From: Saposhnikovia divaricata
Taxonomy: Eukaryota; Streptophyta; Magnoliopsida; Apiales; Apiaceae
NCBI GenBank assembly: GCA_036435485.1
Contig: CM071599.1
Span: forward strand, 203,707,178-203,771,177
Length of the DNA: 64,000 nucleotides
Direction of reading: 5' to 3'
Notes under the pieces: model-generated
What the model was told of the DNA's origin: nothing
The model's input: only the letters and a program-made list of their open reading frames with translations
Databases searched by the model: none
Shown: one piece after another, positions 55,829 to 64,000 of the stretch
Numbering within the stretch: position 1 is the first letter of the stretch
Layout: each line of letters starts with the position of its first letter
Translations under genes and position numbers: made by a program

Positions 55829-58306
55829 TTACACAAATCCCTGGATATAATCAAGTGCCTCACAACGAACGACGTCAAGATCCTCCTCTGTGTAACAACT
55901 CTTCCGATTCTTCAAAGCCCACTGTGAATATTAAACAGAGTAGAACATCATAAAAATTGTGCATGTGCGTTGACCAAAACCAAGAAATTCTATAACTACA
56001 TGATAGGGAGACGTGGAAAATAAGAATTTGTTAAATTCTATAACTACATGTATAATGCACTTTTTTACCTTTTCTCATTTCCTCCTGAAATTTGATATTT
56101 TATGTATCATAACATGAATAAGAAAGATAAGATAATTATATATATCCCAAATCAAAATACACAGTTGGCAATCTCCCACACAGCAAGATAGAGTACTAAA
56201 GTTCGGCTACCAACAGAACCTCTGAACAATAAAGATTTTAGTGATAACCAACCAACTTCCGTTGTCTAAGACTCTAGTTATACATGTTTACTTCAACTAC
56301 CTGCCTATAGGCTTACTGGCCAACCCAAAAATAGTATCCTACATCTACTACACATATAATTCAACTGATTGTTTTTAGTTTCTCAAGTATGTCAATCCTG
56401 TATTTTGCCACCAAATTCAAGGACCATCAACTTGGCCTCGTCAACTAATCGTTTGCTTTCATAAACAATATCAACACTCAACTCATGCCTAGCTGCAGGA
56501 CGGAATTCTCGCAACTCATAAAAAACTTCTGTTAAATTACACAAATTAAACCACACACCTTGGTTATAAATTCCATTTCCTTGTCTTCAATTATGTCCTT
56601 CATGTAGCGCATGACTACATACCCACATTCAGTCCCACCGGGTTGTTTAGGGGATCCCTAATCCAATAATAACCAAATTATCGATCTGTGCAACCAAATT
56701 ATTGAAATAAACTATAAATAACCTAAGTTAAAGTGCATATGCAGAATACTAACCAGAAGATTTTTAACTTTAGGATTTTTGTTTACACGTCCGGTTTGAG
56801 CATTGTAAGATCGGACAGCTCTGTCGAAGAGTATTATTTAAGAATAGTATTAAACCCGAGAAATCCATGACTTATATATATATATATATATATATATAAG
56901 TATCAAAATCAGGGGGTAAAAAAGTATTACCGTACTAACGCTGCTTCTAGCACTTCAAACTTGTTGGAATGCAATGGATTGAGAATGAAAATTTCAGATT
57001 CCCAAATCAATATCAAAATCCAATGAAAGCTGTTTTTATGATAAAATAATCAGTTGTTAGATTTTAAAATAATTATATAAAGTTACAACTACCACAAATA
57101 TTAGTCTTAACTGTAAATACTATAAACTAACAGTAGACTTTTCTTTTTCTGGCTAAATACTATAAACACTAGATAGGCTTACTATTCATTATGAGGCAAG
57201 AATAATATCCGAGAAGGTGCAGCCATCAGCCTACGAACAATGTAAGCTTCAAAATCATCATTCAACTTGAAAGTGGCTCCAGGATCAGCAAACGCAAACA
57301 TATCCAAATTCCTCTCATCAACCACAGTAGACAAATACCTACAGATTAAATATAAACAATCTGCCGTAAATATTCGTATTAAAATAAGAAAAATTTGAGA
57401 CAAAATTTTGAAGAAAAGGTGGAAAAAATTATGTCATGTAACTTGATATAACGGGCCCGCCAATCATTCCAAACTTCAACAAATCAATTACATTCTCATG
57501 CAACACGTATATAATTTTTGCCACTCCAAACACCTTTTCCTCACATTCAATCTGAATGGAATCTCCTCTTTCTTTCATAAAGGTAACAGCATGTTTGTAC
57601 AACAACTTAAAGCGATGAGGAACTTTTTTATCGGGATTCACACTTGCAAACATGTCATGCAGCCTGTCTAATTCATTTTTTGGCTTCTTTGTTGACTGAA
57701 CTTCATTTTTCCTTTTCTGCAAATAAACAAAAAAATGATATCTAAATACAATTCTTATTATGCAAGTTCATCTACATATTATTCAAGTCAACTGTTAATT
57801 AACTCTACATGCCTTAGCTATTGTGGGGGTGAAGGAGATCATGTCCCGAGGCCACGCTAAATAAGACCCAACAGCTTGGCGGACGGTCTCAATTTCACCA
57901 ACTACGGGCACCGAAACCAAGGCATCTCCCTTGATGACTCCATCCACCGAGACACGAACATGTCCCGGTTGTAGAGGCATTCCATGTACCGACTTACCTG
58001 CATCACCTTCAGGTACTACCCTACCAAAAGCTACCTTATTGTCTATGTTATCAACTGCCAGCTCACATTTTCTTGGACCCTAGATATATGCGTTAAATTG
58101 TAAGTATCCGTCATCACAAACCATATCCCATTAAAACCTTGACTTGTATTTATATATCTGTGTGTGTGTGTGCGTAATTGTTTTACCTTGTTTCCAGGTG
58201 GAGAAGGGGGGCGTACGGGATCAGGTGCAATAAAAATATCATCATCCTCATTGTTGGCCATCAATTCATCAAGTTGTTCTACTGGACAACTTGCCTTGTC
58301 AGACAA
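55829..58306 (-). CDS. Ulp1-like (C48) cysteine peptidase gene of CACTA 2, spliced
   Basis: Proposed exons: 58306-58187 (acidic N-terminal part, no ATG found), 58079-about 57817 (DUF8039-like domain around CELAVDNIDNKVAFGRVV), 57718-about 57440, 57338-57183, 57029-56931, 56820-56754, 56657-56559 and 55921-55829. The last five join with agreeing phases and no stop, reading FLPHNE-Y-FHWILILIW, IFILNPLHSNKF, AVRSYNAQTGRVN, QPGGTECGYVVMRYMKDII and WALKNRKSCYTEEDLD to a TAA stop. The catalytic His (FHW) and Cys (TECGY) are present; the usual Asp after the beta strand appears as Asn (ILNPLH). Such peptidases cleave SUMO-like conjugates and are commonly carried by plant CACTA elements. The joins of the first exons, including a possible GC-AG intron after 57817, are uncertain, and the true start is unknown. 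Confidence 0.7.
56396..56535 (-). other. Open protein-like stretch inside the last intron of the Ulp1-like gene
   Basis: The minus strand reads EVFYELREFRPAARHELSVD and continues to VLEFGGKIQD before a stop, about 45 codons with no interruption. It lies in the 637-base intron 56558-55922. It could be an alternative last exon or a captured fragment; the family is not recognised. Confidence 0.35.
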
Positions 58307-58359
58307 ATTTGGTGAAAAAGAAAATCTTACTGAAAAAAAAAATGGGGAAAAAATCTAAC

Positions 58360-60854
58360 TTACATAATATACGGATACACTTCAGCGTTGTTTTGTAGAA
58401 CATGTAGATGCGACTCATCACGTTCTTTTTCTTCCACCGACTTCATTATTGCAGCGGATAAGGGGCCAGAGAGCCTGTCCTTCTCCTTTGGAAGGCCGGC
58501 AGTTGTACAACTCTTCTGAATAAACTCCGTACAAAATTCCATAGATTCTTCTCCCAAATAACTCTCAGCTATACAACCTTCCGGATAACAGCGGTTCCGT
58601 ACATAACTTTTTAACACTTTATTGAAGCGTTCAAATGGATACATCCATCTATAAAAAACAGGTCCACACAAACGCAATTCTCTAACCAAGTGGACCGTGA
58701 GATGTATCATTACATCGAAAAACGACGGAGGAAATATCTTTTCCAGCTCACACAAGGTCAACACCACATCTGCTTGCATTTTATCCAACTTTGATACATC
58801 GACGACTTTGTTGCACAAAGAGTTGAAAAAGAAACATAATCTGATTATGCTAACCCTCACATGTCTTGGAAGAATAGATCGAATTGAAACTGGAAGTAGC
58901 TGTTGAAGAAGTATGTGACAGTCATGGGACTTGAGCCCAAACAACTTCAAATCTGGCAAAGATACACAATTTTTTATGTTCGATGAATGTCCGTATGGAA
59001 GTTTCATCGATGCAAGTGATGACAACATTTTTCTTTTTTCTGCCTTTGAAAGAGTGTAAGCTGCAGGGGGCAAGTACGTTCTTTTTCCTACTTTTTGTGG
59101 AGCCAAATCTGTCCTAACACCCATTGCAATCATATCATTACGGGAAGCCTCACTATCTTTGGACTTATATTTTATATTTAGTAAAGTCCCGATCAGATTA
59201 TCGCACACGTTTTTCTCAACATGCATCACATCGAGACAATGACGAACATGATGATATTTCCAATATTCTAACTCAAAAAATATTGACTTTTTCTTCCAAG
59301 GACAGTCCACCTTCTTGGACTTCTTTGCTTCATTTCCAATGAAAAAACAATGCGCTCCTGCCGCCTTAACACCTCTTCTCCAGAAAGGGGTTCTTCTTTC
59401 TCACCGAACTCTTGTTCACCATTAAAAGCTGCCTTCTTCTTTCTATAAGGGTGATGTCGAGGCAAATAACGACGATGACCTTGAAAGCACATTTTTCTGC
59501 TATGAGGTAAATATTTAGCCACCGTATCCTCACCACATAAAGGACAAGCCATATAACCTTGATTTACACAACCTGATAGATTTCCGTATGCTGGAAAGTC
59601 ATTTATTGTCCACATCAATATTGCCCTTAGAGTAAAAAAAAGACTTGGTGTAGGCATCGTAAACATTTGGTTCACCTTCTTGCCAAAGTTTTTTCAAATC
59701 TTCAATCAACGGTTGTAAGAACACGTCAATGTTATTACCCGGTTCATGTGGACCAGAGACTAAAATTGTTAACATCATAAACTTCCTTTTCATGCATAAC
59801 CATGGAGGAAGATTATAGGTAGTTAGTACTACTGGCCAGCAAGAATACCTATTGTTTAGGCATTGTTATGCGGGTTTATACCATCCGCAGCCAAAGCTAA
59901 GCGTATGTTTCTTGGCTCACTACCAAAGTCTGGCCAAAGGTAATCAACATTCCGCCATGAAGGGGAGTCGGCTGGATGGCGCATTAGTCCATCTTCAACT
60001 CTTTGCTCAGCATGCCAAGTCATCAATTTCGCGGTAGAGGCAGATTTAAACAGTCGTTTAAATCTGGGAATGATTGGGAAATACCACATAACTTTGGCCG
60101 GAATGTCAATCCTCGGTTTACCATCCTTCCCTTTCTTCCATCGAGATGCACGACACTTGGGGCACTCGGTAGCATCGACATTTATACCCCAATACAGAAT
60201 GCATTCGTTGGGGCAAGCATGGATTTTTGTATATTCGAGGCCCAAGTTAGATAGGGTTTTCTTTGCTTCGTAAGAAGTAACCGGCAAGACATTATCTTTA
60301 GGAAGTAAGGACCCAACAGAACTAAGTAATTCGGTAAAAGCACTATCGCTAATACCAAATCTCGCTTTCCAGTTATGCAGTTTTAGCATTGAATCTAGTT
60401 TAGTGGAATCACTGCCCTCATACAGAGGTTGTTCAGCATCCTCCACGAACCTCTTGAAGTCATATGTTTCTTTGTCTAAATCCTCATAGGCTGCTTCACA
60501 AACATTAGGCATTTCCGATTCAGCATCAGGAATATGCTCTTCTGAAGAAGAGGCGGAAGCAGAAGAGACGGAAGAAGCAGAAAAGGAAGTCGGTAATTTA
60601 CTATCCCCTCTAGTAGTCTTCTCCCCATGCCAAATCCAATTGGTGTACCCCAAACTAAAACCTTTTTCATACAAATGTCCTCTAATTATTTTTGTTGAAA
60701 ATTTCTTGAAATTAACGCATCGTGCACAAGGACAAGGTATTTTCTTAGGATCTTCGCAATTTTGTTCGGCATACATCAAGAACTTCTCAACACCAACTTC
60801 ATATTCTAATGTTTCTCTATTCGCTGAAATCCACGACTTATCCATATTTTGCAA
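58360..60854 (-). pseudogene. CACTA transposase (TNP2-type), frameshifted
   Basis: Starts at 60854 (MQNMDKSWISA; Met 4 at 60845 is equally possible). The domains in order are: transposase-associated N-terminal domain (FLMYAEQNCEDPKKIPCPCA with zinc ligands); Transposase_21/TNP2 core (SYEAKKTLSNLGLEYTKIHA, CILYWG, CPKCRASRW, RFKRLFKSASTAKLMTWHAE); continuation at 59793 (LVSGPHEPGNNIDVFLQPLI) and 59640 (RAILMWTINDFPAYGNLSG, CPLCGEDT); and DUF4218 (HCLDVMHVEKNVCDNLIGTL, MIHLTVHLVRELRLCGPVFY, WMYPFERFNKVLK). Frame breaks lie at about 59860 (after INPHNNA), at an A-run near 59635, and near 59300-59330. All family blocks are present, so the damage is only small indels. The C-terminal DUF4216-type part was not found. 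Confidence 0.9.
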
Positions 60855-60859
60855 CAGTT

Positions 60860-62440
60860 ATAGCCTACCTACAATTTTCGATATCAAATGGCAGAAAATT
60901 TTATAAGTGCACACACGAGTTCCCTAAATATCTCTCACATTATGTTCATTTCTGTCGCATATTATGTTCTTCAGGAATTTATATAAATAGACAACTTAGT
61001 AATAATTTATTTATATATATATGTATATATATATAAATATATCCATTTAAATTGAAATAGTACGTTAAATTATTCTAATTAAGGCTTATTTTGTGTACTT
61101 TGATATTACAACTGTTGTATAACTATAGTTCATTGCATATTTTGACAAAGAAACTTTTATTGTATATATATCTATTTAATTAATATTATTCACTAGTTAT
61201 ACATCTTATATAAATTATGTAATTATGTTCCTTTTTAATTAGGAACTGTGTCTTTCACAAAACCCATATATGTGTTCAGTAGGTGCATCAAACAAGTAAA
61301 ATGAGGTTAATTAAGCTTGAAAAACAGAGGTACAAACAGAGCACCTTTTTATATGTGTTCAAAAGCAGAACCAAAAAAGTAGACTAATAAAACAATGTCA
61401 CTTAAAATAAACTCCATATAAATTGCATTTAATTATCAGTTATCAAACAAGTATGCAAAATCCCAAACGTTCACAATTATCATTTATAAAACAAATACAC
61501 AAATTACAAAGACTAGCTAGACACACCGCAACCACTAATCGGAATCGGAAAGCAATGTTCAATATATATGTGGATAACCAAACCACAAAAAAACTACCTA
61601 TATTCAAGTATAAGCAGGTGCACTACTAATATATATATTCAAAAACACTAAGCAAATTATCAAACAACCAAACTAAGCAAAAGAAGTTCACAAATAAGTT
61701 ATCAAACAACAAATAAGTTCACAAAGATTCACATGCAAAGTGAGAAACAGAATTAGAGACTTACAAAGAACAAAAACTGAGCCCAAACAAACAGCAGCCA
61801 AGCTTACTTTGGAGATGACCCAAATAGAGCCCTACACACAACAAGAAGCAGCGCAGACATTACATTTACAAAGATACACAAACAAAAATTACAAGAAAAA
61901 TAGACATGCATACATCTATAACAATAGATCTGAAAAATCACTTACTTTGGAGATGACCCAAGCTTAAGAATCAATCAATCTGCTAAAAAAACTTAAATTA
62001 AAAACCAAACTTTGATTTTTCAAACAAAAATCGAAATCCAATACTTACTAATTGAAAAAAAAATCGAAATACTTACTAATCGAAATCGAAAATACTTACT
62101 TACAACAGATTCAACCTAATTAATAGCCTCCAAGAGCACCAATTAACAGAAATCGAAAGGTAGGGTTCGACCTAATTGGATTCGAAATGGGGGTTTTGAA
62201 ATCTAGGGTTTTAATTTGGGGGTTTGTAATCTAGGGTTTTAATCTAGTGTTCTTCAAATTTGGGGGATAGTGAGTGAGATTTGAGTGAGTGAGGGACTGA
62301 GGTTTTCATTGTTTTTGATAGTGAGGAGAGGGAAATGAAATTTGCTGGGCGGGGGGAATGTTTCTAAGGCAAAACGGGCTGAAATTTACATTATTAGAGG
62401 GAAAAAAGTATCCGCGTGTTTTTTTTGTTTTTTTAAAAAG
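60860..62440. other. 5' flank of CACTA 2 transposase gene
   Basis: 1.6 kb of AT-rich DNA that should contain the transposase promoter. It has a TATATAT cluster at 61013-61040 and TTTAGGGTTTTA-like runs near 62165-62240. Frames 61423-61967 are composed of Asn/Thr/Lys-rich random-looking sequence and are not supported as genes. Confidence 0.5.
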
Positions 62441-62444
62441 TAGT

Positions 62445-62640
62445 TAAGACATCGGTTTTAAAGTACAACCGATGTCTAAAAAGTATCCGCGTGTTTTTTT
62501 GTTTTTTTAAAAAGTAGTTAAGACATCGGTTTAAAGTACAACTGATGTCTAAAACGTACTTTAACATCAGTTATAGTAAAACCGATGTAAAACAGATCTT
62601 TAACATCGGTAAAAAACGCAACCGATGTTAAAGGGGTGAT
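62445..62640. repeat. Palindromic subterminal repeats, right end of CACTA 2
   Basis: Four copies of ACATCGGTT...AACCGATGT-type motifs with 5-10 base loops, plus a direct duplication of GTATCCGCGTGTTTTTTTTG (62408 and 62479). Counterpart of the left-end array. Confidence 0.88.
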
Positions 62641-62668
62641 GTCTATTAACTGTTTTCTTGTAGTGTGT

Positions 62669-63234
62669 GACTCACTTGCACATATCTGAACACTCTCTCT
62701 GCCTATACAATGCTAAAGAATACATGTATTTATGCTAATCTACAGCCAGCCACGTTTTTCTTCCATCATGGGCAGTTACCAGCAATTACTCCCATCCATA
62801 GCAGTTACAAGGACACATGTCAGCCAGCCAACCAATTGTGCAAACCCTTGGGCAGTTACCAGAAACTCCAATAACCCACAATAATATATATAACACATAT
62901 ATATATCACCCCAACAGTTAGCCACATTTTTGTTGTCTCAGCCATGCCACCTGTAATGCCCACAATCACATTTTCCCCACATGTGCCCAGCAAATGACCC
63001 AAGCCTTTGGGCTTCATGTTTGGGCTGCCCAGCCAGCCATGTCTCCAGCCCAACGCCAATGTCAAGCCACCAACCAAATCCAGCAACTAAACACAATATT
63101 AGCCCACCATCAAGCCATCAACTAAGCCCACATTAACCACAGCGTCGACACCAACCATCGATGCCTGGTCTTGGCGGCCTTGGGGATCAGCCACCGCCAA
63201 GCCAAAAACCAACCAGCAACCAAGAGGTCTTACA
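62669..63234 (-). repeat. 5' LTR of TR-GAG element, part outer to CACTA 2
   Basis: Continues the LTR from GACTCACTTGCACATATCTG and matches 52149-52717, ending GGTCTTACA just before the CCTAG duplication. The frame 62856-63086 is repeated in the other LTR copy (52256-52579) and is not a gene. Confidence 0.9.
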
Positions 63235-64000
63235 CCTAGCCTCTTACACTTTTCCAATTTATAAACAAATTTATTATTATTAATTTAAAACATTTCACTT
63301 TTAAGTCCTTTATACTCACTAATAACAGATCAGCCCAGTATAAGGAATTTAAAACATCTTTAACTAATTAAGTCATTTTAATGAGCAACAATAAAATATT
63401 AAGGGTCAGGGAAGCATTCGATATAAAAAATCATAAATGACGAAGCAATAAGATTAAACTAAGCATGATAGGGTTCAGCAAGACAGAATCATATATCAAC
63501 AAGGAACATGATAAATTAAATAACTGAGGAATTATTTAGATTCTAGAAACGGAACAACAATTATAAAGAAAACAGGGAATAAGGAAAATTCGAAGTTCAA
63601 CAGAAGATTTAAGTTACTGCACTGGCTAACCACTTATTTCAAGGATTATCAATTTATGAAATTACGCTGTAAAATTTGAACAACCAGAATAGATAAAAAT
63701 GAAGATTTAAGAAATTCCAAATTACCCAAGGTCTCACTCCTGTCGGCTAAGCACTCATAGGCTTTAGCTGCCAGAACCGGCATGACAATAATGAGTTTGA
63801 ATAATTAAGAAGATCTCAATTCATTCTCGGTTTTAACCATCACTGAGCAACACATGCCTCAACAACAGTATAAACCTCGAATTAGTTTACAATAATTTGA
63901 AGAAAATGCACTTTGAAAAATATTAATAAAGACGAAAAATATTGAAATAAATTAATTTTTAAAAGAATTCAACAACTGAACAATAGGTGGGGAAAATAAA

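Larger units (their letters stand above)
54843..62665 (-). mobile_element. CACTA (En/Spm-type) transposon, near complete (CACTA 2)
   Basis: Starts CACTACTAGAAAAACTGG and ends TTTTCTTGTAGTG, with the 3-bp duplication TGT at 54840-54842 and 62666-62668; the uninterrupted LTR at 52145 confirms the empty site. 7823 bp. It carries a TNP2-type transposase gene (60854-58360) and a downstream Ulp1-like peptidase gene (58306-55829), both minus strand, and palindromic subterminal repeats at both ends. Confidence 0.95.
51827..63234 (-). mobile_element. TR-GAG-type non-autonomous chromovirus relative (gag and protease only)
   Basis: LTR 51827-52717 (891 bp) and LTR 54521-63234 (about 888 bp after removal of a CACTA element) start TGTCACAGGGTCGGG and end GGTCTTACA. 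TSD CCTAG is at 51822-51826 and 63235-63239. The minus-strand PBS TGGTATCAGAGC is at 54518-54507. The internal part is only 1.8 kb and encodes gag, zinc knuckle and protease; RT, RNase H and integrase are absent. It would need a partner element for reverse transcription and integration. Confidence 0.9.
37209..64000 (-). mobile_element. Giant-LTR Tekay/Del-derived retrotransposon (LARD-like), runs past window end
   Basis: Read on the minus strand: 5' LTR (from beyond 64000 down to 50376), PBS GGTTGGTATCAGAGC (50375-50361), short internal region (50375-47760), polypurine tract AAAGGGGGAAGGA (47772-47760) and 3' LTR (47759-37209). Both LTR copies end GGGGCGTTACA at 37209 and 50376. Subtracting the nested copia element gives an LTR of about 5.05 kb and an internal part of about 2.6 kb without a long ORF, which fits a large retrotransposon derivative. 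The last pol codons (DSEDRILLKGEGYNA, 47806-47750) are of the Tekay/Del type. Confidence 0.85.
50376..64000 (-). repeat. 5' LTR of giant-LTR element, split by nested insertions
   Basis: Matches 37209 onwards: 50376-51826, then after the TR-GAG element 63240-64000 (corresponding to about 38275-39052). It also carries a MITE-like insert near 51213-51566 that is absent from the other LTR. Continues past the window. Confidence 0.88.

Noticed and set aside
1..64000. tRNA, rRNA, snoRNA or microRNA genes
   Set aside because: No cloverleaf-like A/B-box arrangement or rRNA sequence was noticed; the tRNA-like motifs are primer-binding sites. A covariance-model scan would be needed to exclude small RNAs.

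Overview
This window is nuclear DNA of a flowering plant, most likely a eudicot; I cannot name the species. The evidence is plant-type GT-AG introns, Ty3/gypsy, Ty1/copia, CACTA and hAT elements of plant lineages, captured exons resembling plant genes (a plastidic glucose transporter and a rhomboid protease), and one plant cell-wall proline-rich protein gene. No rRNA, tRNA, CRISPR array or bacterial-type operon was seen. More than 80% of the window is mobile-element DNA, much of it nested, and most insertions can be dated relative to each other by their target-site duplications (TSDs).

Layout. 1-13121: a Tat-lineage Ty3/gypsy retrotransposon read on the minus strand. It has an LTR at 12602-13121, gag-pol at 12568-6891 with an archaeal-type second RNase H, and a long extra ORF on the opposite strand (957-6494). 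A 79-bp tandem repeat lies at 1-388, and the 3' LTR is outside the window. The antisense ORF is split by a solo LTR at 2453-6071 (TSD CATGC). 13122-15353: non-coding LTR-like relic. 15359-21968: a complete but decayed chromovirus with 1060-bp LTRs and TSD GGAGG. 21974-23009: spacer with a decayed gene fragment. 23013-29936: a non-autonomous CACTA transposon (TSD GTT) carrying exons of at least two plant genes and a ~178-bp tandem array. 30322-30888: a proline-rich secreted protein gene, the only apparently intact host gene. 31283-33496: three hAT-type non-autonomous elements, one inserted inside another's terminus.

34246-64000 is one large nest. A second Tat copy (34246-37208) is interrupted at its protease/linker region by a giant-LTR Tekay/Del-derived element that starts at 37209 and runs past the window end. 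Its 3' LTR (37209-47759) contains a Ty1/copia element (40646-46143, TSD ATTCT). Its 5' LTR (from 50376) contains a MITE-like insert (about 51213-51566) and a gag-only, TR-GAG-type retrotransposon (51827-63234, TSD CCTAG). The TR-GAG's own 5' LTR contains a near-complete CACTA element (54843-62665, TSD TGT) with a broken transposase and a well-preserved spliced Ulp1-like peptidase gene.

Functionally the window is a record of transposition. The autonomous machinery present (Tat gag-pol, chromovirus pol, copia pol, CACTA transposase) carries stops or frameshifts in every copy. The accessory genes (Tat antisense ORF, CACTA Ulp1-like gene) are better preserved. All domain calls come from reading translations by eye; no database search was run.
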